Positions 1 to 8,710 of a stretch of 64,000 nt of DNA are shown here, one piece after another. Origin of the DNA: Pseudomonas aestuarii (GTDB lineage: Bacteria > Pseudomonadota > Gammaproteobacteria > Pseudomonadales > Pseudomonadaceae); contig NZ_JAQJZJ010000003.1 of assembly GCF_027988105.1 (NCBI RefSeq), positions 186,001 to 250,000 of the forward strand. The letters run 5' to 3'. The notes beneath the pieces are model-generated. The model was not told where the DNA came from. It worked only from the letters and a program-made list of their open reading frames with translations, and searched no databases. The position numbers and the translations under genes were made by a program. Within the stretch, counting starts at the first letter, position 1; the number at the start of each line of letters is the position of its first letter.

Positions 1-2
1 AG

Positions 3-1544
3 GCTAAGGTCGGCGGCATGGCATCTTCCGGTTACCTGATTCCCGAGGCTCCCGAGCATCTGGTGCATCCTTGCGCATTGGACATGATGTCAATGCGAGT
101 GCATGCCCATGTGCCCGTTGAACTGGAGCTGGATCGCCATGGTTTCCAGGCGGTCGAATACTCGCCTGGTTATGTTTATCTGCACCCGGACGGCACCTCG
201 GTAGTGTTCTGGCGTGACGCCAGCAGAACCGCCGAAGAAATCCGCCGCTACAGCCAGCGTGATGCCGACGCCTACCTGGCGTTCGTCAAGGTGCTGGATG
301 TGTTCATCGACATGGCGCTGCCGATGATGCGGGCCGACCCGGCCAAGTTCAATTTGGGCACCAAGCTCAAGGTGCTAGGAACCGTGTTGAGAAATCGCAA
401 ACTCAAACCCGAATTGATGGCATTGATGACTGGCTCGGCCTACCAGGCGGCGCTGGAACGTTTCGAGCACCCGGTAACCATCTCCGCCATGTGCGCGCTG
501 ACCGGGCTGGCCGGTGTGATCACGGCGGATGGCAGCGGCATCTACTACGCCTTGGTGGCCTTCCTCCATCGCTTTGGCGTGGGCCGGGTGATCGGCGGCA
601 TGCAGAAGCTCAGCGACGCGCTGCGTTCGCGCTTCGAGGAGCTGGGCGGCGAGGTGATGACCTCGGCCTCGGTGAGCGAGATCGTCGCCGTGGACGGCAA
701 GGTACGCGGCGTGCGCCTGGCGGACGGCCAGGAGTTCCATGCCCGTGTGGTAGTCGCCAGTTGCCACCCCAAGGTGGCACTGGAAATGGTCACTCCGGGA
801 GCAATCGAACAGCAACTGTTGACCCGTGTGGCGTTGGCGCCGGCCAACGCCCATGGTGCCGGCCCGGTCAAGCTGGACCTGGCCCTGAACGGACAGATAT
901 CGGTGCCGCGTTTCGAGGCCATGCGCGGCGACGGCATCGACCTGCGCAAGGCCTGCCTGTTGATCGGTACCGCCGAGGCGGTGCTGGAGAACTTCGCCGC
1001 CAGTGCGCGCGGCGAGGTGCCACGCCTGCCTTACATCACCTTCGCCGCACCCAGTGCCGTCGACCCGTCGCAGGCACCGAGCGGCCAGGACGTGCTGTAC
1101 GTGTACCCGCCGGCCATGCCGGTCAATCCCGTCGAAGGCTGGGATGCACTGCGCGAGCGGGTAGCCGATCAGCTGATCAGCCAGATCAGCGAATACATCG
1201 AGGGCGTGCGTGAAGACACCATTATTGGTCGCCGTCTCGAGGCCGCGCCGGATTTCACCGCGCGCTTGAACACGGTGAATGGCTGTGTCGTGCACATCGA
1301 CACGACCAGCCTGCGTTCCAGCAGCATGCGCCCGGCCCTTGGTCTGGGCGGCGATACCCTACCGGTCGAAGGCCTCTACTTCGGCAGTGCCGGCATCCAC
1401 CCCGGTGGTGGTGTCAACGGCATGGCGGGGCGTCTGGCTGCCCAGCGGGTCAAGCGTTACCTGGGTAAGCGTGCAAGCGACCGAACAGCGGCACCGGCAG
1501 GTGCCAGCCAGCAAGCTGTTGGCCAGTCCACGCCTGGGGCGTGA
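3..1544 (+). CDS. CrtI-like FAD-dependent oxidoreductase, 5' end outside window
   Basis: This is a phytoene-desaturase-like FAD oxidoreductase, probably acting on a hydrophobic cyclic substrate. The frame is already open at the window edge. The residues AKVGG before the first Met (position 18) align with the KVGG that follows the Rossmann motif in the homologue at 6966-8549. About 40 N-terminal residues, including the GxGxxG FAD motif, therefore lie outside the window. The C-terminal FAD-contact signature GSAGIHPGGGVNG is intact, followed by an Ala/Gln-rich tail. It is the first visible gene of a plus-strand operon with a P450, an unknown beta-rich protein, an SDR, an MFS carrier and a SnoaL-like protein. 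The substrate is unknown. Confidence 0.85.
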   Translation, partial: AKVGGMASSGYLIPEAPEHLVHPCALDMMSMRVHAHVPVELELDRHGFQAVEYSPGYVYLHPDGTSVVFWRDASRTAEEIRRYSQRDADAYLAFVKVLDVFIDMALPMMRADPAKFNLGTKLKVLGTVLRNRKLKPELMALMTGSAYQAALERFEHPVTISAMCALTGLAGVITADGSGIYYALVAFLHRFGVGRVIGGMQKLSDALRSRFEELGGEVMTSASVSEIVAVDGKVRGVRLADGQEFHARVVVASCHPKVALEMVTPGAIEQQLLTRVALAPANAHGAGPVKLDLALNGQISVPRFEAMRGDGIDLRKACLLIGTAEAVLENFAASARGEVPRLPYITFAAPSAVDPSQAPSGQDVLYVYPPAMPVNPVEGWDALRERVADQLISQISEYIEGVREDTIIGRRLEAAPDFTARLNTVNGCVVHIDTTSLRSSSMRPALGLGGDTLPVEGLYFGSAGIHPGGGVNGMAGRLAAQRVKRYLGKRASDRTAAPAGASQQAVGQSTPGA

Positions 1545-1623
1545 GCGCGGCCGTCCGGCCATTGATCGGTTGGGGCTCCACAGGGGCCGGTGCGGCGAGC
1601 CGCGCCGCCCGACAGGTCAATGG

Positions 1624-1645
1624 CAATGACAATGACAATGACAAT
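1624..1645 (+). repeat. (CAATGA) hexanucleotide repeat, about 3.7 copies
   Basis: Three full CAATGA units plus CAAT lie between the FAD oxidoreductase stop and the P450 ribosome binding site. If translation began far upstream at 1541 the repeat would encode alternating Asn-Asp. The better P450 start at 1667 leaves it in the untranslated spacer. Confidence 0.85.
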
Positions 1646-1666
1646 TCAATAGAGCGAGAAGTGAAC

Positions 1667-2950
1667 ATGAGTGCTACCCCTAACGAGTCCCCAATCGATC
1701 TCAAGAGTGCCTACGCCGCGGTATCGGCAACCTACCTGGGCACGAACCTGGACATCCATAAAGCGTGCCGGGAGCAGCGCCTGAAATCCCCCGTCTACCA
1801 AGGCGACTTCATCACCCAGTTCGGTGTGCCGACCAATGCCGGCATCCAGCAGGGGACGCGGCCGACCTTCGCCCTGTTCAAGTACCAGGACGTGATGGCG
1901 GTGTTGCGCGACGGCAATACTTTCACCAGTGGCTTCATCGCCGAGGGCCTGGGCGCCTTCTTCGATGGCCTGGTGATCCTGGCCATGGACGGCGAGCCGC
2001 ACCGCAAGGTACGTGCCCTGTTGCAACCGGCGTTCATGCCGGAGAACGTGAACAAGTGGCGTGGGCAGATCGACGAGGTGATCCGCAAGGGCTTCCTGGA
2101 ACCGCTGATCCCGGAGAAGAAGGCCGACTTGATGCAGTTCGGCCTGGAGTTGCCGATCCGTATCATGTACGCGCTGATGGGATTTCCCTCCGATGACCCG
2201 TCCAAGTACAAGCAGTACGCCGCCTGGGCGCTGGCGATGGTCGGCGGCAACCAGATCGATCCGGAGAAGATGGCCGAGGCCCGGCAGAAGGCCGGCATCG
2301 CGGTAAAGGGGCTGTACGACGCCATCCAGGACGTCGTCGTGAGTCGTCGCGCGGAGGGCAGCCAGGGCGACGATGTGGTCGGGCGTCTGCTACGCGCCGA
2401 GTACGAAGGCCGCACCCTGGATGATCATGAGGTGATCACCTTCACCCGCTCGCTGCTGCCCGCTGCCGGCGAAACCACCACGCGCATGTTCAGTTCGGTG
2501 ATGACCCTGCTGCTCACCACCCCAGGCCTGCTGGAGCGGGTCAGGGCCGATCGCTCGCTGATTCCCAAGCTGATGGATGAAACCGCGCGCTTCGAACCGG
2601 TGGCCACCTTCAAGGTGCGCGAGACCGCCAAGGATGTCGAGTTCCATGGGGTGAAGATTCCCAAGGGCTCCTTCGTGCAGTGCATGGTGGTCTCCGCCAA
2701 CCGCGATGAGGACGCCTTCGAGAACCCCGAGGTGTTCGACATCGACCGCAAGCTCAAGCCCGCCTTCGGCTTCGGCTTCGGCCCGCACATGTGCATTGGC
2801 CAGTTCATCGCCAAGGTCGAGATCAGCTGCTCGATCAACGCCATCCTCGACCTGTTCCCCAACCTGCGCCTGGATCCATCGCAACCGGCCCCGGTCATCG
2901 AAGGTGCGCAGTTGCGTGGTGCTGCGTCGCTCCCGGTGATCTGGGACTGA
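1667..2950 (+). CDS. cytochrome P450 monooxygenase (copy 1)
   Basis: A soluble bacterial P450 of 427 residues that would hydroxylate the pathway substrate using electrons from a ferredoxin. The heme-binding loop FGFGFGPHMCIG places the ligand at about Cys376. The ExxR pair is ETAR, and the I-helix oxygen-activation motif reads AGETTT. I chose the ATG at 1667 over the longer frame from 1541 because GAGCGAGAAG precedes it and because it aligns with the start of the paralogue at 40553-41827 (roughly two thirds identical by eye). The likely redox partners are the putidaredoxin-type ferredoxin and reductase at 14650-16249. Confidence 0.93.
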   Translation: MSATPNESPIDLKSAYAAVSATYLGTNLDIHKACREQRLKSPVYQGDFITQFGVPTNAGIQQGTRPTFALFKYQDVMAVLRDGNTFTSGFIAEGLGAFFDGLVILAMDGEPHRKVRALLQPAFMPENVNKWRGQIDEVIRKGFLEPLIPEKKADLMQFGLELPIRIMYALMGFPSDDPSKYKQYAAWALAMVGGNQIDPEKMAEARQKAGIAVKGLYDAIQDVVVSRRAEGSQGDDVVGRLLRAEYEGRTLDDHEVITFTRSLLPAAGETTTRMFSSVMTLLLTTPGLLERVRADRSLIPKLMDETARFEPVATFKVRETAKDVEFHGVKIPKGSFVQCMVVSANRDEDAFENPEVFDIDRKLKPAFGFGFGPHMCIGQFIAKVEISCSINAILDLFPNLRLDPSQPAPVIEGAQLRGAASLPVIWD

Positions 2951-3010
2951 ACGGCGCTATCCCAATCTGCTTTGCGTGACTTTCGATGATAACGACAAGA
3001 GACGACTCCC

Positions 3011-4042
3011 ATGCGAACTTTCAAGACGATTCCCGAGCGCGGCGACTTTGGCTTCCAGCAACTGGTCGGCCCGCACCAGGTCAGCGGTGCCTCAATGGGC
3101 GGCAGCCGCGGCTTCTTCGGTCTGCAATTGAGCAAATCCTCGCCATTTGGCTCGGTGCGTGACGAGGACGGCAACATCTATTCCTTCGTGCGTTCGCTGC
3201 TGGCCCCAGGCGGCACGCCGAACCCGACCAGGTTCTTCTACCTGAACAACCATGTCGACGGCGTCAACCTGCGCATGGACCACGAGAAAATGGCCCGTCA
3301 GGCACTGAGTCCCAAGCCGCTGCAGACCCTCGATGGCGACACAGTGCGCTGGACCAACCAACCCGGTGAAGCCGGCAACGGCTGGGAGATCACCGCCAAC
3401 AGCGAGTGCCTGACCTGGAAGGAGGACGGTCTGTTCCAACTGGAGGGCAGGTTGCTCGGTCCAGGCCTGCAGTGGTACCTGCCGGGGGTGGAGTGGGGCA
3501 CGTTCTACGTGTCGCAGCTGTGGGAACTCTCCGGCGTCTGCGAAGGCAAGCCGGTGAAGGGGGCGATGGCGCTCGACCAGTTCTACATGGCCGAGGGTGG
3601 TGCCATCCACTTCAAGAAGGACCTGGTGGTCAACAACAACAAGCACGTCATCTGGTGGTCGTTCGTCACCGTGTACAAGGACGGCAGTTGGGACGCCGGC
3701 TCCTTCATGGTCGGCCATGACCACCTCGGTTACGCGATCTTCTCCAACGACAAGGGTGAAGTGAGCGTCACCACCGACATCGAAGGGCAGACCAAGCACA
3801 AGGAGGGCAGCTACTTCCTTGAATCGGCCAAAGTGGTGCTGGAAGGCAAGGAGGAGTGGGAGTTCCTGCCGGACGAAAAGGGCGAAATGATCGACTTCGT
3901 CGGCGGCTTCCCGATCACCGCGCAGCAGGAAGGGCGCTGGCGCCGGGTCGGCGATACCCGCGAGCCCTCGCATTGGCTGGGCTGGGGTGAGTCTGATCGG
4001 CGCAACGGCTCTGCGCGTAACGTGCCGGGCCGCGATCTCTGA
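3011..4042 (+). CDS. beta-rich protein of unknown function (possible CrtC/AttH lipocalin-like fold)
   Basis: A 343-residue protein without signal peptide or membrane segments. It is rich in aromatic residues, Gly and alternating hydrophobic stretches (WWSFVTVYKDGSW, GVEWGTFYVSQLWEL), which suggests a large beta-barrel. This resembles the hydroxyneurosporene-synthase (CrtC)/AttH lipocalin-like proteins, but no motif settles the family. It lies 60 bp after the P450 and before an SDR in the same operon. A hydratase or a binder of a terpenoid-like ligand would fit the setting, but this is inference. The C-terminal 20 residues are Arg/Gly-rich and look disordered. Confidence 0.6.
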   Translation: MRTFKTIPERGDFGFQQLVGPHQVSGASMGGSRGFFGLQLSKSSPFGSVRDEDGNIYSFVRSLLAPGGTPNPTRFFYLNNHVDGVNLRMDHEKMARQALSPKPLQTLDGDTVRWTNQPGEAGNGWEITANSECLTWKEDGLFQLEGRLLGPGLQWYLPGVEWGTFYVSQLWELSGVCEGKPVKGAMALDQFYMAEGGAIHFKKDLVVNNNKHVIWWSFVTVYKDGSWDAGSFMVGHDHLGYAIFSNDKGEVSVTTDIEGQTKHKEGSYFLESAKVVLEGKEEWEFLPDEKGEMIDFVGGFPITAQQEGRWRRVGDTREPSHWLGWGESDRRNGSARNVPGRDL

Positions 4043-4066
4043 AACCCAGCGAGTTGCGACGATGTA

Positions 4067-4095
4067 GCTCCCGCCGGCCTGGCCGTTGCGGGAGC
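4067..4095 (+). terminator. GC-rich hairpin between operon genes
   Basis: GCTCCCGC (4067-4074) and GCGGGAGC (4088-4095) form an 8-bp stem with a 13-nt loop in the 84-bp gap after the beta-rich protein. No T-run follows, so it may stabilise mRNA or attenuate rather than fully terminate. Confidence 0.5.
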
Positions 4096-4126
4096 CTTGG
4101 CGAACAAGAATAAGAGGAAACTGCCG

Positions 4127-4915
4127 ATGAGATTCCAAGACAAGGTGGTGCTGATCACCGGTGCCGGGCGTGGCATGGGTCGCGCCATCGCCCGGGCCTA
4201 TGCCAAGGAGGGCGCGCGGGTGGTGGTGTCCGCCCGTACCGCAATGCACGGCACAGAAACCGTCGCGCAAATCCACCATCTGGGCGCCCAGGCTAGCCTG
4301 GTGGGCGGCGATATCGCCGATCGCGCGGCGATCAAGGCGATGGTCGACGGTGCCATCGAAGCGTTTGGCGCCCTGGATATAGTGGTGCACTGCGCCGCCG
4401 ATACGGCTCATGGGCTGATCACCGAGATGGCGGATGAAACCTTCGATCATCTGGTGCGCAGCAACATCCAATCGCTGTTCTGGCTGGCCAAGGACGCGGC
4501 ACCGCATCTTTCCAAGGCGCAGGACAAGGGCAGGATTATTTTCATCTCATCCGGCGAGGCCAATCGCAAGTACACGCCGACACTGATTCCCTACGCCTCC
4601 AGCAAGGCGTTCATGAACGCCTTCGCCCGTGGTCTGGCGGTGGAGTTCGGCGCACTGAATATCCTGGTCAACGTGATCGAACCGGGGCTGATTGGCACCG
4701 ACCATATGCTCGAAACCCTGGGTGAGGAGCTGCCGCACCGGCTGGCCGAGAATTTCCCCGTGCCGCGTCTGGGGCAGTCGGCGGACATCGCCTCGGCTGC
4801 GCTGTTTCTGACCTCCAACGAGGCGTCCTACATCACCGGTACTTCGCTGCTGGTCGACGGCGGAGCCACCATGGTGACCCTGCCGAAGGTCGAAGAAATC
4901 CTCAAGGGGCATTGA
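4127..4915 (+). CDS. short-chain dehydrogenase/reductase (SDR)
   Basis: A classical SDR of 262 residues, an NAD(P)-dependent alcohol or diol dehydrogenase. The cofactor motif TGAGRGMG lies near residue 12, the catalytic Tyr/Lys are in YASSK, and a Ser pair sits just before it (ISSGE). A C-terminal TGTSLLVDGG is typical of the family. The ATG at 4127 follows AAGAGGAAAC. An in-frame TTG at 4097 is a poorer start. Its partners suggest oxidation of a hydroxyl made by the P450, but the substrate cannot be read from sequence. Confidence 0.88.
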   Translation: MRFQDKVVLITGAGRGMGRAIARAYAKEGARVVVSARTAMHGTETVAQIHHLGAQASLVGGDIADRAAIKAMVDGAIEAFGALDIVVHCAADTAHGLITEMADETFDHLVRSNIQSLFWLAKDAAPHLSKAQDKGRIIFISSGEANRKYTPTLIPYASSKAFMNAFARGLAVEFGALNILVNVIEPGLIGTDHMLETLGEELPHRLAENFPVPRLGQSADIASAALFLTSNEASYITGTSLLVDGGATMVTLPKVEEILKGH

Positions 4916-4966
4916 GCCCAGATCGCGCCGCCCGCTCGGCACGACGGGTGGCGCCAGGAGTCCCGC

Positions 4967-6241
4967 ATGTCCGACACTTCCCATTCACGACCTAAGGTCG
5001 CGATCGACACCGATGAATTCCAGCGCGGTTGGCGCGTCCTCTTCCTCGGCCTCGCCGGCATCTGCACCAGCATCAGCGTGGGCTTGCTCTACGGCTTCGG
5101 CACCCTGGTGATTCCCCTCGAACAGGCCTTTGGCTGGAGTCGGGGCGACCTGCAGGCGTCGATCACCTTTCTGTTCGCCGGGGTGGCCATATCCACCCAG
5201 TTGGTCGGCCCGTTGTACCGCCGCTTTGGCCTGCGGCGGGTGGCGATCGTATCGATCGTGTTGCAAGTTATCGGTTATGCGGCGATCACCCGGATTGAGC
5301 ATTCCATCGGCTGGCTGTACCTGGCGTACTTCGCCATGCCGCTGGTTTGCGCGGGGACCATTGCCATCACCTGGACGCAGTTGGTCAACCTGTGGTTCGA
5401 GCGCAACCGTGGCCTGGCCCTGGCGGTCATTCTCTGCGGCACCGGACTGATGGCTATCGTTCTGCCGCCGCTGCTGGTGCGGCTGATCGCCCAGTTCGGC
5501 TGGCAGGCGGGCTTTTTCACCCTGGCGGCGATGCCGTTGCTGTTTACCTTGCCGATGGCGCTGTTCTGGCTGCGCTTGCCGAGCGAAGTGGAGTCCGCCT
5601 CGCCGTCGAGTGGCGAGGCGGTATCGCAGTTGAGCGACTTCAGCTTCCGCCAGGTGCTGCGCTCGCCGGTCTACTGGAGTTTCAATATCGCGCTGATCCT
5701 GTCGGTGTGCCTGACCGTCGGCATGGTCACCAATATCGTGCCGATGCTGCAGAGCAAGGGGCTTTCCGCTCAGGCAGCGAGCCAGATTTTCAGCAGCTTC
5801 GGCGTTTCCATCATCGCCGGGCGCTTGCTGGTGGGGTATCTGCTGGACCGCTACCCGCCGATTCTGGTCGCGGCGGTCAGCCTGGCGCTGCCGGCCATCG
5901 GTTGTGCAATCTTCCTGTTCGGCGACGTGCAGAGCATGGCGCTACTGGTGCTCGCCACCCTGTGCATCGGCGCCAGCGCCGGCGCGGAGTTTGACCTGGC
6001 GGCGTTCCTTATGGCGCGTTACTTCGGGCTGCGCGACTACGCCCGGATCTTCGGCCTGCACCTGGCGCTGGTCACTATCTTCGGTGGACTGATGCCGGTG
6101 GTCTTTGGTCGCCTCTACGAAGCTTACGACGGCTATTCGGCGGTGCTGTTGTGCTGCCTGGCCTGCTCTATCATCGGTCCATTGATCCTGCTCTGGTTGC
6201 GGCCGGCAGCGGTGGTCGCGGTCCAACAACAGCACGCCTGA
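4967..6241 (+). CDS. MFS transporter (OFA/monocarboxylate-carrier-like, copy 1)
   Basis: A 424-residue inner-membrane permease with about 12 hydrophobic helices and a central cytoplasmic loop near residues 205-225. It begins with a soluble stretch of about 20 residues (EFQRGWRVLFLGLAGI marks helix 1) after a good AGGAG ribosome site. It is clearly paralogous to 16263-17540 (shared LLYGFGTLV, PLEQAFGWS and GAEFDLAAFL). It probably imports an organic acid substrate or exports an intermediate. It is the fifth gene of the left plus-strand operon. Confidence 0.88.
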   Translation: MSDTSHSRPKVAIDTDEFQRGWRVLFLGLAGICTSISVGLLYGFGTLVIPLEQAFGWSRGDLQASITFLFAGVAISTQLVGPLYRRFGLRRVAIVSIVLQVIGYAAITRIEHSIGWLYLAYFAMPLVCAGTIAITWTQLVNLWFERNRGLALAVILCGTGLMAIVLPPLLVRLIAQFGWQAGFFTLAAMPLLFTLPMALFWLRLPSEVESASPSSGEAVSQLSDFSFRQVLRSPVYWSFNIALILSVCLTVGMVTNIVPMLQSKGLSAQAASQIFSSFGVSIIAGRLLVGYLLDRYPPILVAAVSLALPAIGCAIFLFGDVQSMALLVLATLCIGASAGAEFDLAAFLMARYFGLRDYARIFGLHLALVTIFGGLMPVVFGRLYEAYDGYSAVLLCCLACSIIGPLILLWLRPAAVVAVQQQHA

Positions 6242-6298
6242 AGGGTTGTGCAAACGTCAGGCGGGCTTGGCCCGCCCATGAAAACCGAGGAGCAATAA

Positions 6299-6649
6299 AT
6301 GAGTGCGCAAGAAGCTATCGAGCAGTTCCTACATGGCCAGATTGAGTGCTGGAACAACGGTGACAAAGAGGGGTTCTTCGAACATTACCGCCGGGTGTCG
6401 CCCGCCGGCCTGAGCATCGAGTACGTCGGCCGGCCCTTGCCGACCGACTCCTGGCAGATCCTGGAAGGTATGTGGGAAAACCAGCAGCCGCGTTTCCGCG
6501 TAGAGGTCAAGGAAACCATCATCAATGGCGAAGAGGCCGCCTGTCATCATCGCAACGCACTACGCGATGGTAGCGGCGGTATCGAGACTATCGAGCTGTA
6601 CCGTTTTCAGGACGGTCGGCTGTGGGTGCGTTACTTCATCAAGGCGTGA
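6299..6649 (+). CDS. SnoaL/NTF2-like small protein
   Basis: A 116-residue protein starting with a helix (AIEQFLHGQIECWNNGDKEG) followed by strands, ending in ETIELYRFQDGRLWVRYFIKA. This order is typical of the SnoaL/NTF2-like cone fold used by cyclases, isomerases and small dehydratases. GAGGAG precedes the ATG by 7 nt. It is the last gene of the left plus-strand operon and converges with the minus-strand operon that ends at 6700. An isomerase or lyase role in the pathway is possible but unproven. Confidence 0.7.
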   Translation: MSAQEAIEQFLHGQIECWNNGDKEGFFEHYRRVSPAGLSIEYVGRPLPTDSWQILEGMWENQQPRFRVEVKETIINGEEAACHHRNALRDGSGGIETIELYRFQDGRLWVRYFIKA

Positions 6650-6699
6650 GGGGGAGCAAAGCGGAGCGCGACCACGGTCACGCTCTGCTTGCGCCGGGT

Positions 6700-6939
6700 T
6701 TAGCCGTTACCCCGGGCCTTCCTGCGTGCGGTCAGCCAGCCCCTGAACAGGATCATCGGCAGGCGCAGGATCAGGTTGACGCCGAGTAGCCGTGCGGCCT
6801 GCCAGCAGTCTTCCGGGTTGACCAAGATGGTGGTGGCCATGGCGCCCATGACCTTGCCCTTGATGACCAGTCGCTCGCCATCGCGCGTGATGGACTTGAC
6901 GTCCACCATCTCCACACCTTCCTTGCTGAACATCTTCAT
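6700..6939 (-). CDS. small protein of unknown function
   Basis: A 79-residue protein with an N-terminal beta-type segment (SITRDGERLVIKGKVMGAM) and a hydrophobic C-terminal part (LGVNLILRLPMILFRGWL) followed by a basic tail, which could sit on the membrane surface. It begins 26 bp after the CrtI-like gene and is the last gene of the dioxygenase operon. I do not recognise a family. Confidence 0.6.
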   Translation of the reverse strand: MKMFSKEGVEMVDVKSITRDGERLVIKGKVMGAMATTILVNPEDCWQAARLLGVNLILRLPMILFRGWLTARRKARGNG

Positions 6940-6965
6940 GCTGTGATCGCTCCTGTAAAGGGTGC

Positions 6966-8549
6966 TCAGGCACCGATCAAATCGTCGAAGTCCAGTCCGG
7001 ATTCCTCCAGCAGCACCCGCGCCACGTTTCGTCCGGAGGCGGCAGTGACACCGCCGCCGGGGTGGGTGCTGGCCCCAGCCAGATAGAGGCCGTCCACCGG
7101 TGATTTGTACTGGGCGTAGCCGGGAGCTGGTCGGTTGCCGGCGATCTGCCAGGAGTACGAACCAAAATGCAGGATGTCGGCGCCGATCATTGCGTTGTTG
7201 TGGCGTTCGATGTCCAGCGGGGTCATCCAGGAGAAGCCGATGATGTTGTCATCGTCCATGTTGGTGGTGAGCTTGCGCAGGTCGTCGAGGAAGGCGTGGG
7301 CGACCTCTTCGCCGATCTCGTCCCAGCGCTGCGCGCCGCCCTTGAGGTTGTAGGGGCAGAAGGCGTACATGTTGAGCACGCGCTTGCCTTCCGGTGCGCG
7401 GGTCTTGTCGTAGGTGTCCTGGGTAACGTAGGCGATGAAGTCGCGGCGTGGGATGCCGTACTCCAAGTCGCGGAAGGCACGGGCGAACTCCTCGGGGTCG
7501 GAGTGCGAGCGCTCTACCCAGAAGAAGTCGTCTACCGCCGGGCCGACCTTGTAGCGCGGTGCCTCGTGCAGCGCGACGTGCATGTTGAACGGCTGGAAGC
7601 TGCTGTGCTTGAGAGTACGGATGCGCTGCTCGAAGCCTTCGGGAAGTGCGCAGCCGGGAACCATGGCAGGGAACACCTGTTTGGCGTGCAGGGTGGAGAC
7701 CACGCCTTTGCGGGCCAGTATTTCCTCGCCGCTTTCGAGGATCACACCGGTCGCCTTGCTGCCTTCGATCTTGAACTGGCGGATCGCTGCATCGGTGCGC
7801 ACCTCGCCGCCGTGGTGTTCCAGGCAGGCCCGCAGAGCGTCGGCGAAGGCACCGGAGCCGCCCACTGGAATGCCCACGCCGTAGCGGTGCATGAGCGGCA
7901 GAATGATGTAGAAGCCAAAGCCGGTGCCGTTGTCGAACGGGTTCATCATCGCCTCGGAGGCGTAGCGGGCCAGGGCGATCTTGACCTTGTCGTTCTCGAA
8001 CCATTCGCTGATGTAGTCCCAGGCACTCATCGACTGGGTACGCATCAGTTCCTGGCCGACCTGGCTTTGCTCCATCATCAGCGCCTGGTGCGAGGCACTC
8101 GGCGGCGGGTTGAACATGCCCATGACCAGCATGTCGAGGTTCTGGAATACCTGGTGGTTGAAGCGGCGGTAGGCCTCAGCGTCACGTTCGGAAAACTTGG
8201 CGATGGCCTGGCAGGTGCGCTCCAAATCGGTGTAGAACTCCAGGGTGGTGCCGTCGTCGTAGAAGATCGCGGTCATTTTGTCGGGGTTGATGTATTGCAG
8301 GCCGAACTTCGACTTTAGCTCCAGTTCGTCGTTGCGCAGCAGCGGGTTGGCCTGCAGCAGGGTGTGCGCCACCGAGCAGACGTCGTGCTTGAAGCCGGGC
8401 ACGGTCAGCTCACGGGTCATCACGCCGCCGCCGACCTTGTCGTTCTTTTCCACTACGCAGACGCTTTGTCCGGCCTTGGCCAGGTAACAGGCGGCGACCA
8501 GGCCATTGTGGCCGCCACCGGCGATGACGATGTCGTAAGTCTTGCTCAT
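6966..8549 (-). CDS. CrtI-like FAD-dependent oxidoreductase (complete)
   Basis: A 527-residue phytoene-desaturase-type flavoprotein. The N-terminal FAD site is visible: IVIAGGGHNG, then VCVVEKNDKVGG. The C-terminal signature is GASTHPGGGVTAASG. The start at 8549 is preceded by AAAGGAAAACAAC, while the longer frame adds nine unlikely residues. It is homologous to the truncated gene at 3-1544. Enzymes of this family desaturate or isomerise isoprenoids, so here it may introduce ring double bonds or aromatise a ring (inference). It is the fifth gene of the operon starting at 13081. Confidence 0.9.
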   Translation of the reverse strand: MSKTYDIVIAGGGHNGLVAACYLAKAGQSVCVVEKNDKVGGGVMTRELTVPGFKHDVCSVAHTLLQANPLLRNDELELKSKFGLQYINPDKMTAIFYDDGTTLEFYTDLERTCQAIAKFSERDAEAYRRFNHQVFQNLDMLVMGMFNPPPSASHQALMMEQSQVGQELMRTQSMSAWDYISEWFENDKVKIALARYASEAMMNPFDNGTGFGFYIILPLMHRYGVGIPVGGSGAFADALRACLEHHGGEVRTDAAIRQFKIEGSKATGVILESGEEILARKGVVSTLHAKQVFPAMVPGCALPEGFEQRIRTLKHSSFQPFNMHVALHEAPRYKVGPAVDDFFWVERSHSDPEEFARAFRDLEYGIPRRDFIAYVTQDTYDKTRAPEGKRVLNMYAFCPYNLKGGAQRWDEIGEEVAHAFLDDLRKLTTNMDDDNIIGFSWMTPLDIERHNNAMIGADILHFGSYSWQIAGNRPAPGYAQYKSPVDGLYLAGASTHPGGGVTAASGRNVARVLLEESGLDFDDLIGA

Positions 8550-8626
8550 TGTTGTTTTCCTTTTTCGTTGATGCACCAGGGTGCGTTTGGTCCAGGCGGA
8601 ACGCGCCTGGGCCAGAGGCGTCGGGC

Positions 8627-8710
8627 CTCAGAGGTTGTGAAAATATCGAGCGCTGTAGCGAGCGCTTGGAGGCCGCCGCAGCAGGCGGGAGTTTTTTCAC
8701 AGCCTCTCAG
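8627..8710. repeat. MITE-like inverted-repeat element, 84 bp
   Basis: Imperfect 17-bp terminal inverted repeats (8627-8643 and 8694-8710, core TGTGAAAA/TTTTCACA, two mismatches) enclose two smaller hairpins (AGCGCT pair; CCGCC/GGCGG). The right repeat contains the last three sense codons and the stop of the extradiol dioxygenase gene. I see no second copy in this window. Confidence 0.6.

Noticed and set aside
1541..1666. Longer P450 start at 1541
   Set aside because: The extra 42 residues include the hexanucleotide repeat and are absent from the paralogue.
3092..4507. 471-codon minus-strand ORF opposite the beta-rich protein and SDR
   Set aside because: It is a high-GC shadow. The composition is His/Gln/Arg-rich, and it covers two well-supported plus-strand genes.
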